22,661 nt of DNA from JBAXAM01 sp037142515 (lineage in GTDB: Bacteria > Pseudomonadota > Gammaproteobacteria > UBA9339), in the NCBI GenBank assembly GCA_037142515.1, contig JBAXAM010000020.1, forward strand, positions 1 through 22,661, read 5' to 3'. Numbering within the stretch: the stretch's first letter is position 1; the number at the start of each line of letters is the position of its first letter. Both the position numbers and the translations under genes were made by a program. The notes below the pieces were generated by a model. It searched no databases and was not told the DNA's origin. It worked only from the letters and a program-made list of their open reading frames with translations. Of this stretch, positions 1-7,169 are shown in pieces.

Positions 1-46
1 CAAATATGCTGCCTCGTCAAAAATAATTTACAGAAAGGATGTTACA

Positions 47-1288
47 CTACCGATAATTTTTATCACGATATACCCGCTGTGCGGCTACTAGCATATAAGT
101 GCGCGTATAGGTTACAACTTGTATTATCATAATGATTAATAAAACTATCATAAAAAAAGCTGACGGTAATTTCTTAGAAATTACATATAAAACGATAGCG
201 GCAGCTAATATTAAATACAGTGTGTTTGCACAACGATAATAATTATGTTCGATATATAAATTAGTAAAAATAAAAAAAATAGAAAAATAAATGGCAAAAC
301 AGAAAAGAGCAAACCCAATGGCAACCCGATCTTCAATATTAAAACCACATTTTTTCCAAACATAAAGATAAACAGCTAAAATAATAAATAAAACATAAAA
401 ACCCAAACTTTCAACTAACAAAGAATCAATAAAAATTACCCTTTGCCATAAGTACAAGGAAACCCTTTGGAGTAAAGTACCGAAATTCCATGACATCAAT
501 GCTTGTGATGTTAAAAAATGGGCAACCGGGTGGTTGACTTTTATGCTATCAGTATAGCCAACCCAAATGAACCCCACAAATATTGGGACAAGAATAAATA
601 AAATGCAGATCGCATATTTTCTGATTATTTTTTTATTTACCACAAAATTGTATTTTTTATACCAGTCGATTAGACACAAACCAAAACAAAAAAACATAGC
701 AGGAACAAAGGTCGTAATTTTGGTTAGAGCACTAAAACCGCCAAAAACGATACAAATAATCGCTGTTAACACTTGAGACCGATTAAGATAAGCTTGGGTT
801 GCCGCCAAAAAAGATATTGCTAAAAACAATGCCAGTGACTCAATCATGAAAGTACGCGCCCAAAACAGATAAAAAGGGCTCAACAAAAAAAGGCAAGCAA
901 AAATTTTAAAAACGATAATTTTAAAATTTAAATTTTTCAGTAAAATATAGGTTGGCAATAGCGTAAAATAAAAAAAAATAACACTCACTAATCTTCCACA
1001 TTGTTCTAACATCAAAGAAGTTAATTTATGCGTGATAACTACCAACCATTGATATAGAGGAAATTCTAAGGGAATACTCCATGGATATCCTAAAACTGGA
1101 GTATGATAGGTAAAGTAATGTCCTTCTTTTAACATCCAAAAACAGGTTAAAGCGGTTTGCGTTTGACGAAAAGCATGGAAATCAACTATTGGATAAGACC
1201 ATCCGATGGCAAAAAAACGAATACTTAATAAAAAAGCCAAACCAATAAACACCCAGAGCAATATTTCTGACCATGTTAGTTTTTTCAT
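47..1288 (-). CDS. GT39-like polytopic membrane glycosyltransferase
   Basis: This 413-residue protein is almost entirely hydrophobic, with about ten candidate membrane helices, the first at residues 8-28. After it comes an external loop carrying the stretch VDFHAFRQTQTAL (about 35-47) and then TPVLGYPWSIPLEFPLYQW. Both are typical of the bacterial glycosyltransferase family 39/PMT-like proteins, which use a polyprenyl-phosphate sugar as donor outside the cytoplasmic membrane; the Asp in the first loop is the expected catalytic position. The ATG at 1288 is preceded by AAAGAGG only two bases away, so the ribosome binding site is close-set. It is transcribed divergently from the nucleotide-sugar operon at 1391, whose GT2 product could supply its lipid-linked donor. 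The acceptor (lipid A, glycan or protein) cannot be told from sequence. Family assignment is fairly sure, substrate unknown. Confidence 0.8.
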   Translation of the reverse strand: MKKLTWSEILLWVFIGLAFLLSIRFFAIGWSYPIVDFHAFRQTQTALTCFWMLKEGHYFTYHTPVLGYPWSIPLEFPLYQWLVVITHKLTSLMLEQCGRLVSVIFFYFTLLPTYILLKNLNFKIIVFKIFACLFLLSPFYLFWARTFMIESLALFLAISFLAATQAYLNRSQVLTAIICIVFGGFSALTKITTFVPAMFFCFGLCLIDWYKKYNFVVNKKIIRKYAICILFILVPIFVGFIWVGYTDSIKVNHPVAHFLTSQALMSWNFGTLLQRVSLYLWQRVIFIDSLLVESLGFYVLFIILAVYLYVWKKCGFNIEDRVAIGFALFCFAIYFSIFFIFTNLYIEHNYYRCANTLYLILAAAIVLYVISKKLPSAFFMIVLLIIMIIQVVTYTRTYMLVAAQRVYRDKNYR

Positions 1289-1302
1289 AACCTCTTTATT
1301 AC

Positions 1303-1320
1303 TATTTAAATGTTTAAATA
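1303..1320. promoter_or_regulatory. AT-only palindrome between divergent genes
   Basis: TATTTAAA-TG-TTTAAATA is a perfect 8-bp inverted repeat with a 2-base centre. It lies 15 bases upstream of the GT39 start and just upstream of the predicted promoter of the divergent dehydrogenase operon. It could be an operator serving both genes, but AT-only dyads also arise by chance in AT-rich intergenic DNA. Confidence 0.3.
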
Positions 1321-1324
1321 TCGA

Positions 1325-1353
1325 TTGCCACTAAATTTCATGCATTGTACCAT
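1325..1353 (+). promoter_or_regulatory. Putative sigma-70 promoter of the nucleotide-sugar operon
   Basis: TTGCCA at 1325-1330 and TACCAT at 1348-1353 are separated by 17 bases. This places a transcript start near 1360, about 30 bases before the ATG at 1391. The -35 is good and the -10 weak. No competing better match was seen in the short gap. Confidence 0.4.
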
Positions 1354-1390
1354 AACACATAGTAAGCACAACGAAAGGACAGAGGGAGAA

Positions 1391-2572
1391 ATGAAGAAAG
1401 AAAAAGTTACTATTGTTGGAGGTTGTGGCCATGTTGGTTTATCACTAGGGATTGCGTTAGCTGATATTGGTTTTAGTGTGACATTATTGGATATTAATAC
1501 ACAAGTTAATAATCTAGTTAACGATGGTCACTTACCATTTATTGAACACGATAATGCTGAAGCCGCACTTAAAAGAGTTGTCCAAAAAAAGCAATTAAAG
1601 GCTACCGACGAAAACAACTGCCTAAAATCAGCCAAAATTGTAATTTTTATTACTGGTACTCCAATTGATGAACACTTAAACCCAAAAATTCATGAAATCA
1701 CAGGGGTGGTTCAAACCTATTTACCATATTTAAATAGCAAACAATTAATAATCTTAAGAAGCACTGTCTATCCGGGGGTAATTGAGCTCATTGATCAAAT
1801 ATTACAAGATAGCCTCGGAAAACATAAGCTAGCATTTTGCCCCGAGCGGGTCGCTCAAGGGCATGGTCTATCTGAGGTTAGAAAGTTACCACAATTAATT
1901 TCAGCCACAAACAAAAAAGCCGAAAAAGAAGCAATAAAGTTTTTTTTAAAGCTTACGTCGTCGATAAGGGTATTACAACCAATCGAGGCAGAAATAGCCA
2001 AATTGGTGACCAACTCTTGGCGTTATCTTGAGTTTGCAATAGCAAACCAGTTCTATATGATGATAGAATCACGAAACTTAGATTTCTACAAAATTTATGA
2101 TGCTTTAAAGTTTGAATATCCACGCGCCAAACATTTTGCAACCCCAGGATTTACTGCCGGACCATGCCTTTTCAAAGATACGATGCAACTCTCAGCTTTT
2201 CATAAAAATAATTTTTCTCTCGGCCATGCGGCAATGCTAATCAACGAAGGACTACCAACTTTCTTGGTTGACCAAATAGAACAAAAATTGGGCACTTTAA
2301 AAAATAAAAAAATTGCTATCTTAGGTATGGCATTTAAAGCCAATAGTGACGATCAGCGAGAAAGCCTTTCTTTTAAGCTTAAAAAAGCCATAGAAATAAA
2401 AATGGCAAAAGTTTTAACCAGCGACATTTACGACCGAAAGACCATTGATTTTAATAAGGCAATACAAGCTGCTGATGGTGTAATTTTGGGCGTTCCTCAC
2501 CGCGAATACCTTAATCTTAAAATTGACAAACCATTTGTTGATTGTTGGGGAGTGTGGAGAAAAAGAAGGTAA
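1391..2572 (+). CDS. UDP-glucose/GDP-mannose dehydrogenase family protein (nucleotide-sugar dehydrogenase)
   Basis: A 393-residue NAD-dependent dehydrogenase that would oxidise the C6 alcohol of a nucleotide sugar to a uronic acid in two steps. The N-terminal Rossmann motif is GCGHVG (11-16). The central helix carries KLVTNSWRYLEFAIANQ, and the catalytic cysteine is in GPCLFKD (Cys259), so the enzyme looks intact. The C-terminal UDP-binding domain includes LGMAFKANSDDQRES. An upstream in-frame ATG at 1310 exists, but the start at 1391 is better: it is preceded by AGAGGGAGAA and begins right at the Rossmann strand (MKKEKVTIVGG). It opens an operon with the epimerase 10 bases downstream and the GT2 gene. 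Length and motifs fit either UDP-glucose or UDP-HexNAc dehydrogenases; the sugar is undetermined. Confidence 0.85.
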   Translation: MKKEKVTIVGGCGHVGLSLGIALADIGFSVTLLDINTQVNNLVNDGHLPFIEHDNAEAALKRVVQKKQLKATDENNCLKSAKIVIFITGTPIDEHLNPKIHEITGVVQTYLPYLNSKQLIILRSTVYPGVIELIDQILQDSLGKHKLAFCPERVAQGHGLSEVRKLPQLISATNKKAEKEAIKFFLKLTSSIRVLQPIEAEIAKLVTNSWRYLEFAIANQFYMMIESRNLDFYKIYDALKFEYPRAKHFATPGFTAGPCLFKDTMQLSAFHKNNFSLGHAAMLINEGLPTFLVDQIEQKLGTLKNKKIAILGMAFKANSDDQRESLSFKLKKAIEIKMAKVLTSDIYDRKTIDFNKAIQAADGVILGVPHREYLNLKIDKPFVDCWGVWRKRR

Positions 2573-2582
2573 GGGATAGCAT

Positions 2583-3602
2583 ATGAAAATATTAGTTACC
2601 GGCTCAGCCGGTTTTATTTGTGGTTATGTCGTAGCCGATCTTTTGGAGCATGGGCATGAAATATATGGCATCGATAATTACTCAAAATATGGCAAAATTG
2701 CCAAATCGTATGATAACCACCCTAAATACCATTTTGTAGAAGGTGATGTAAAAAACGTTGGTCTATTAAAAGAACTCATTACCGATTGTGATCAGATTCT
2801 TGCCGCTGCAGCAATGATTGGGGGTATTTCTTATTTCCATGAATTCGCTTATGACCTGCTTGCCGAAAACGAACGAATCATGGCCGCCACTTTCGATGCG
2901 GCAATTTGGGCATACAAAAACCACAAATTGCAAAAAGTTAACATCTTAAGCTCAAGCATGGTTTTTGAATCTACTACTAAATTTCCGACCCCCGAAGGTG
3001 AAATAAGAAATGCACCACCACCAATGAGCACCTACGGATTTCAAAAACTAGCTTGCGAATATTTTGCCAAAGGAGCCTATGAGCAATACAAGTTACCACA
3101 CACGATTATTCGTCCTTTCAATTGCGTTGGTATTGGCGAAAAACGCGCTCTTTGTGATAAAGATGTTCTGTCTGGCAATATTAAATTAGCTATGAGCCAT
3201 GTTGTTCCCGACCTAGTACAAAAGATAATCAAAGGACAATATCCGTTACATATCTTAGGAAGCGGAAATCAAATTAGACACTATACCTATGCAGGGGATT
3301 TGGCGCGTGGTATTAGATTATGTATCGAAGATAAAAGCGCGCTTAATGAAGACTTTAACCTCTCAACTCCGGTTTCTACCAGCATTTTAGAGCTTGCAGA
3401 AGCTATCTGGAAACAAGTTAAACCAGATGTACCATTTCGCTATGTATCAGACAAACCTTTTCTATATGACGTCCAAAAACGAATTCCTGATGTTTCAAAA
3501 GCTAAACAGATATTAGGTTTTGAAACAACGACTGATCTCAATACTATCCTTAGCGAAGTAATTCCATGGATTAAAGAACAGGTGAAAATTGGCGGAATAT
3601 AA
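2583..3602 (+). CDS. NAD-dependent epimerase/dehydratase (extended SDR family)
   Basis: A 339-residue extended short-chain dehydrogenase acting on a nucleotide sugar. The N-terminus gives the dinucleotide-binding site ILVTGSAGFICG. Its third glycine (GxxGxxG, position 13) is Cys, encoded by TGT, which is unusual but is followed at once by Gly14. The catalytic Tyr151/Lys155 pair is present in STYGFQK, with an upstream Ser cluster (LSSSMVFE). The C-terminal region contains IRPFNCVGIGEKR and the substrate-domain segment RHYTYAGDLARGI. The ATG follows the AAGGG of AAGGGATAGCAT. It sits second in the operon, so its substrate is probably the product of the dehydrogenase (a 4-epimerase or decarboxylase role is possible). 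The exact reaction cannot be assigned. Confidence 0.82.
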   Translation: MKILVTGSAGFICGYVVADLLEHGHEIYGIDNYSKYGKIAKSYDNHPKYHFVEGDVKNVGLLKELITDCDQILAAAAMIGGISYFHEFAYDLLAENERIMAATFDAAIWAYKNHKLQKVNILSSSMVFESTTKFPTPEGEIRNAPPPMSTYGFQKLACEYFAKGAYEQYKLPHTIIRPFNCVGIGEKRALCDKDVLSGNIKLAMSHVVPDLVQKIIKGQYPLHILGSGNQIRHYTYAGDLARGIRLCIEDKSALNEDFNLSTPVSTSILELAEAIWKQVKPDVPFRYVSDKPFLYDVQKRIPDVSKAKQILGFETTTDLNTILSEVIPWIKEQVKIGGI

Positions 3603-4308
3603 ATACCTGGAAATCATTATACCGGTTTATAACGAAGGCGAGAATATGCTAAAAACATATGAACATTTAAAATCCTCTTTGGCTGACAATTTTTTTTGGA
3701 AATGCTTTGTTATATATGACTTCGATCAAGACTCTACAGTTCCTTATTTAGAAGAATTGCAAAAAAAAGATTCGCGAATAATCCCATTAAAGCAAAACCT
3801 AGGAGAAGGGGTAGTTAATGCTCTCAAATTTGGTTTCGAACAGGTTCATGATGGCGCAGTTGCAGTAGTTATGGGAGATAATAGCGATGATTTGACTATT
3901 TTACCAGCAATGTATGACAAATATCAAGCTGGAGCCACAGTAGTTGCTTCTTCTCGTTATTCGCTAAACGGCATGTATTGTGGTGGTAATTTTTTAAAAA
4001 AAAACCTATCGCGGCTCGCTGGTTTGACTTTATATTATTCTGGCCTTGGTACAAAAGACCCAACTAATAGTTTTAAGTTATATTGCGGTAAGTTTTTAAA
4101 ACGCACCCCAATTGAAAGCACGGGTGGCTTTGAAGTTGCTCTAGAGTTAACCGTCAAGGCTGCCTTACAAAAACTACAAGTGGCTGAAGTATCTGGTTTT
4201 TGGCAAGATCGTACAATAGGAAAGTCAAATTTTAAGCTTATTAAGTGGTTGCCGCACTATTTACGATGGTTTTTCTATTATTTTATCAAACAAAGACGGT
4301 ATAGATAA
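3589..4308 (+). CDS. GT2 glycosyltransferase, polyprenyl-phosphate sugar synthase-like
   Basis: This 239-residue GT-A fold protein starts LEIIIPVYNEGENM, the standard GT2 opening. It has an acidic nucleotide-binding stretch MGDNSDD (around 96-102) and the downstream signature KDPTNSFKLY shared with dolichol/polyprenyl-phosphate sugar synthases. There is no C-terminal membrane domain, only a short aromatic, amphipathic tail (WFFYYFIKQRR). The start codon is a TTG at 3589 inside the epimerase gene (14-base overlap), with AGGTG just upstream; no ATG lies nearby in frame. Translational coupling with the epimerase is likely. Inferred role: loading the sugar made by the two upstream enzymes onto a lipid phosphate for the GT39-like protein encoded divergently. 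Confidence 0.8.
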   Translation: MAEYKYLEIIIPVYNEGENMLKTYEHLKSSLADNFFWKCFVIYDFDQDSTVPYLEELQKKDSRIIPLKQNLGEGVVNALKFGFEQVHDGAVAVVMGDNSDDLTILPAMYDKYQAGATVVASSRYSLNGMYCGGNFLKKNLSRLAGLTLYYSGLGTKDPTNSFKLYCGKFLKRTPIESTGGFEVALELTVKAALQKLQVAEVSGFWQDRTIGKSNFKLIKWLPHYLRWFFYYFIKQRRYR

Positions 4309-4443
4309 TATTTAGAAAATAGTATACCATGCACCTGTTTCTTAAGTCATGTCTTTAAATTTTTCCTATCGCTTGAGTATTTCTGATAGATTATTAAAAG
4401 ATATGGATTGTTTGTCTAACTGCTTTTTTTTAGGATCTATCCA

Positions 4444-4884
4444 ATGAACAAAATTTATGTAGGTAATTTACCTTTCCAAACTACTGATCAAGAATTAGAA
4501 GGTGAATTTCAGCAATTCGGAAAAATTAAAGAAGTCGCCCTTATTAGAGATCGTTATTCTAACGAATTCAAAGGGTTCGCATTTATTACCTTTATCACCC
4601 CAGAGTCTGCCCAACAAGCATTGGCAGCAAACGGTAAAGATTTCCAAGGTCGCGCAATGAAAGTAAGTATTGCAAGAGCCGAAGAAAGAGGCGGTCGTTC
4701 TGGTGGCGGTGGTGGCGGTCGTGGCGGCAGAGAAGGGGGCGGCGGCGGTCGTGGTGGTCGAGAGGGTGGTGGTGGCAATAGTAGAGGTCGCTCTGGCGGT
4801 GGTGGCAGCGGTGGTCGCGGTGGTTACTCTGGCGGCGGTCGCGGTGGTAGCAGAGAAAGCAGCGGCGGCGGCAATAGGTGGTAA
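4444..4884 (+). CDS. RRM-domain RNA-binding protein with Gly/Arg-rich tail
   Basis: A 146-residue protein made of one RNA recognition motif (residues 1-79) and a low-complexity tail (83-146). RNP2 is IYVGNL (4-9) and RNP1 is KGFAFITF (43-50), both intact with their aromatic RNA-stacking residues. The tail is almost only Gly, Arg and Ser, including an exact tandem GGRGGREGGG (91-110), and ends NRW. Such small RRM proteins are known in cyanobacteria and many proteobacteria, and some respond to cold. The ATG is preceded by AGGA eight bases away. The gene stands alone, 135 bases after the glycan operon, and its 3' end overlaps the convergent comF by 61 bases. Confidence 0.9.
   Translation: MNKIYVGNLPFQTTDQELEGEFQQFGKIKEVALIRDRYSNEFKGFAFITFITPESAQQALAANGKDFQGRAMKVSIARAEERGGRSGGGGGGRGGREGGGGGRGGREGGGGNSRGRSGGGGSGGRGGYSGGGRGGSRESSGGGNRW
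4714..4773 (+). repeat. Tandem 30-bp repeat encoding GGRGGREGGG twice
   Basis: Residues 91-100 and 101-110 of the RRM protein are identical. The two 30-bp DNA units are close but not identical because glycine codons vary (GGC/GGT/GGG). The whole 4690-4875 stretch is far more GC-rich than the rest of the window, dictated by glycine codons. Confidence 0.75.
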
Positions 4885-5600
4885 TGCGCCTTAGCAACGC
4901 ACCAAACATCGATTTTGTTAACACCGTTTTGATATAACATCTTACAAAATTCTGTGGCTGTATTTCCTGTTGTAATTACATCATCAACTACAGCCACATG
5001 TTTGTAGCGTTTTATTTTTGCTTTATTAACACAAAAAGCTTGTTCAGTATTTTGCGCGCGTTTTTTGGCTGGCAAGAGCGCTTGGGCAATGGTGTTTTTT
5101 GTACGCTCGGCACTTGATTTATCAATTGGAATTTTTAGTTTTTTTGCAATTGGACGCGCCAACTCAAGCGCTTGATTATAACCACGCTCACGTAGCCTTG
5201 TAAAATGCAGCGGCATGGGAATAATCACTTCTGGTTTTTCTTGATTTTGATATTGATAATACAAATGGCTTGCAAGTAACTCCCCAAATATTTTTGCGTT
5301 TACCAAGCGGTTATTAAATTTAAGACCTAGCATTAGTTGTTTAACTGGTGTTTGGTAATAAAAAAGAGCAAATGTTCGGAATGCTCCACAAATAGCTTGT
5401 CCTTTTGGCAAAGGCTGTAAAAACGGCAAATCGTTTTCGCATGCAACACATAAATCTAACTTATGGCTACTTGTAGCACCACAGAAAATACAGGTTGATG
5501 GAAAAAGATAATTTATCAATGGTGTTCTACACAAATTGAGTTTGTTGACTATTTTGGGATAAAAATCGAAATAGTCAACACCAAAATAATCTAAAAACAT
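4824..5600 (-). CDS. comF: ComF family protein (phosphoribosyltransferase-like)
   Basis: With the start set at the ATG at 5600 this is 258 residues, close to the family norm of 220-250. A zinc-ribbon is formed by C37-x2-C40 and C51-x2-C54. A phosphoribosyltransferase domain follows, with PMPLHFTRLRERGYNQA (128-144) and the PRPP-loop VVDDVITTGNT (204-214). ComF proteins are linked to DNA uptake and handling of single-stranded DNA at natural transformation; the enzymatic reaction is not settled. The frame stays open upstream to 5810, but that part is antisense to the methyltransferase gene and lacks family features. No clear ribosome binding site marks the start, so it is uncertain. After the usual end (VDVWCVAKA-like) the frame runs on as HYHLLPPPLLSLLPPRPPPE, which is antisense to the glycine-rich tail of the RRM gene. 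Confidence 0.88.
   Translation of the reverse strand: MFLDYFGVDYFDFYPKIVNKLNLCRTPLINYLFPSTCIFCGATSSHKLDLCVACENDLPFLQPLPKGQAICGAFRTFALFYYQTPVKQLMLGLKFNNRLVNAKIFGELLASHLYYQYQNQEKPEVIIPMPLHFTRLRERGYNQALELARPIAKKLKIPIDKSSAERTKNTIAQALLPAKKRAQNTEQAFCVNKAKIKRYKHVAVVDDVITTGNTATEFCKMLYQNGVNKIDVWCVAKAHYHLLPPPLLSLLPPRPPPE
5543..5580. repeat. 12-bp perfect inverted repeat near the comF 5' end
   Basis: TGTTGACTATTT (5543-5554) and AAATAGTCAACA (5569-5580) are perfect complements around a 14-base spacer. An overlapping second pair, ATTTTGG (5551-5557) and CCAAAAT (5581-5587), could compete with it. The element lies in the first codons of comF as annotated. If comF really starts further in, the hairpin would sit in its leader. 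Confidence 0.6.
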
Positions 5601-5630
5601 TTGCGTCGGTATATATCTGAACTTGAATTC

Positions 5631-5639
5631 TGGTATAAT
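5631..5639 (+). promoter_or_regulatory. Extended -10 promoter for the methyltransferase gene
   Basis: TGGTATAAT is a consensus extended -10 (TGn plus TATAAT at 5634-5639). No good -35 is found 17 bases upstream (ATATAT), as expected for this promoter type. The transcript would start near 5646 and leave a leader of about 64 bases before the ATG at 5710. Confidence 0.55.
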
Positions 5640-5709
5640 GACCGCGGTAGACTTGAAGCTAGCGCTGAAGATAGCAAGTTGTTTTGTAAAATAATAGCTT
5701 GATATAAAA

Positions 5710-6552
5710 ATGAATATTATCTGCTCAAATTTTAATATTAAAAACAAAATAACTTTATACAATGGCGATTGTTTAGAGTTATTAAAAGACATTCCTAACA
5801 AGAGCATCAATCTTATTGTTACTTCTCCGCCGTATAATATGGGTAAGGAATACGAAAGAAGATCAAAAACAAAAGAATACTGTATTTGGCAAAAAGATGT
5901 TATTAGAGAATGCTATAGAGTTTTAAAAGATAGCGGTAATTTATGTTGGCAAGTTGGCAATTATGTTGATAATGGCGAAGTAATACCGTTAGATTTGTTG
6001 CTATATCCTATTTTTATTGAATTAAAAATGAAAATGAGAAATAGAATCGTATGGCATTTTGGACATGGGCTACATGCTTCTAAAAGATTTTCGGGTAGAC
6101 ATGAGACAATTATGTGGTTCACAAAATCTGATGATTACTTCTTTAATCTAGACCCAGTTAGAGTTCCTCAAAAATACCCCAATAAGAAGTATTTCAAAGG
6201 CAACAAAAAAGGCGAACTTTCATGTAACCCAAAGGGTAAAAATCCTTCTGATATTTGGGATATACCCAACGTAAAAAATAATCATGTTGAAAAAACGGAG
6301 CATCCTTGCCAGTTTCCGGTAGCCTTGGTTGAAAGATTGATTTTGTCTATGACAAAAGAAAATGATATTGTCTTTGATCCATTTATTGGCTCAGGAAGCT
6401 CTGCTGTTGCAAGTTTAAAAAACAATCGACGATGTATTGGGGCAGATACGGAAAAAAAATATATAGAAATTGCAAAAAAAAGAATTAACATGACGCTGGA
6501 TGGCTCAATAAAAACAAGAGAGATAAACAAACCAATTTATAACGCCAATTAA
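5710..6552 (+). CDS. Beta-class site-specific DNA methyltransferase (type II, probably N4-cytosine)
   Basis: A 280-residue SAM-dependent DNA methyltransferase. Catalytic motif IV is TSPPY (38-42), near the N-terminus, and SAM-binding motif I is DPFIGSGS (223-230), near the C-terminus, with the target-recognition part between them. This is beta-class order. The motif before the last block, HPCQFP (198-203), is the usual motif X. SPPY is more often seen in N4-cytosine than in N6-adenine enzymes. All key residues look intact and it has its own extended -10 promoter, so it is probably active. There is no full restriction gene beside it: a short ORF starting 10 bases after its stop resembles only the first residues of a BglII/BstYI-type nuclease. 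Target sequence unknown; a GATC-centred site would fit that neighbour. Confidence 0.9.
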   Translation: MNIICSNFNIKNKITLYNGDCLELLKDIPNKSINLIVTSPPYNMGKEYERRSKTKEYCIWQKDVIRECYRVLKDSGNLCWQVGNYVDNGEVIPLDLLLYPIFIELKMKMRNRIVWHFGHGLHASKRFSGRHETIMWFTKSDDYFFNLDPVRVPQKYPNKKYFKGNKKGELSCNPKGKNPSDIWDIPNVKNNHVEKTEHPCQFPVALVERLILSMTKENDIVFDPFIGSGSSAVASLKNNRRCIGADTEKKYIEIAKKRINMTLDGSIKTREINKPIYNAN

Positions 6553-6562
6553 TAATTAATTT

Positions 6563-6682
6563 ATGAAAATAGTTTACGAATACTCGCATCTTGGCGGAAG
6601 GCAGATTTTGCAAGCTGATTCCTGCAGTTCCTGTATATATTATTTTAATCGACTTTTAAAAATAGAATATTTATATAGCTAA
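6563..6682 (+). pseudogene. 5' remnant of a BglII/BstYI-like restriction endonuclease gene
   Basis: An ATG 10 bases after the methyltransferase stop opens a 39-residue frame beginning MKIVYEYSHLGGRQILQ. I recall BstYI beginning MRIVEVYSHLNGLEYI, and BglII-family proteins often start with a similar YSHL-G block. After about residue 18 the likeness ends (ADSCSSCIYYFNRLLK) and a stop follows. A full enzyme would have about 200 residues. The position matches a cognate nuclease of the methyltransferase whose body was deleted. The resemblance rests on a short motif and memory, so this is a moderate-confidence call. Confidence 0.5.
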
Positions 6683-6696
6683 ACAAAAATCAGTTT

Positions 6697-7155
6697 TCAG
6701 AGCTTAGTTATTATCTGTATTTGTTGCTGCATTTTATTGCGAAACTCAATTGGATTTGGAACATAAAAGAAGGCGTCTTTCGTACCTCCAATACCACCGA
6801 CAATCACTGTACCAAAACCAAGAATTCGGCCAGTAATACTTTGTTCAACATAGGTACCTTCAATACGATCTAGGAATAGCTCAAACGATCTCCTGCTAAT
6901 AAAACCAACTTTCATAATGATGCGCTTGTTAGTTATCACATATTCAGAGCAATTATATGCAATTAATTCGCTAACACAGCTAAACAACCCCATTAGCACC
7001 AATAAATAACAAAATAATTTAGGAACAACGCTAGCAGTTAAAAACCACGCAGCAACAACAAACCACAACAACACTGGATAGAAGACTATATAGTGTGGCT
7101 TCGTGTGATATAAAATTTTCTCTTCAGGCAATAGAGTTTTTTGGATATATGACAT
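6697..7155 (-). CDS. Bacterial PH-domain (bPH2/YdbS-like) membrane protein
   Basis: A 152-residue protein with a short cytosolic start (MSYIQKTLLPEEKILYHTK), two adjacent membrane helices (about 22-63) and a C-terminal pleckstrin-homology-like domain. That domain shows the hallmark YVITNKRIIMKVGFISRRS, then LDRIEGTYVEQSITGRILGFGTVIV. This architecture is common among small PH-domain proteins of unknown function in the bacterial envelope. GGAG seven bases before the ATG is a good ribosome binding site. It follows glmU by 14 bases on the same strand and so is probably the last gene of the long atp-glmU transcript. A role beside cell-wall precursor synthesis is only suggested by position. Confidence 0.8.
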   Translation of the reverse strand: MSYIQKTLLPEEKILYHTKPHYIVFYPVLLWFVVAAWFLTASVVPKLFCYLLVLMGLFSCVSELIAYNCSEYVITNKRIIMKVGFISRRSFELFLDRIEGTYVEQSITGRILGFGTVIVGGIGGTKDAFFYVPNPIEFRNKMQQQIQIITKL

Positions 7156-7169
7156 AAAAACACTCCATA

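Noticed and set aside
567..776. 69-residue plus-strand ORF opposite the GT39 gene
   Set aside because: Composition is that of antisense to membrane helices, with no ribosome binding site or recognisable motif.
4309..4443. Terminator or cold-shock leader between the GT2 and RRM genes
   Set aside because: No convincing hairpin with a T-run and no well-spaced -35/-10 pair could be found.
4690..4875. Possible CRISPR-like or minisatellite array
   Set aside because: The repetition is explained by glycine/arginine codons in one reading frame; there are no spacers.
4554..4924. ORFs opposite and within the glycine-rich tail of the RRM gene
   Set aside because: Poly-Pro, poly-His/Arg or poly-Val/Ala products are frame shadows of glycine codons; only comF has a real domain reaching into this stretch.
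5601..5810. N-terminal 70-residue extension of ComF
   Set aside because: It is antisense to the methyltransferase start and promoter and has no ComF family features; the start at 5600 gives normal length.
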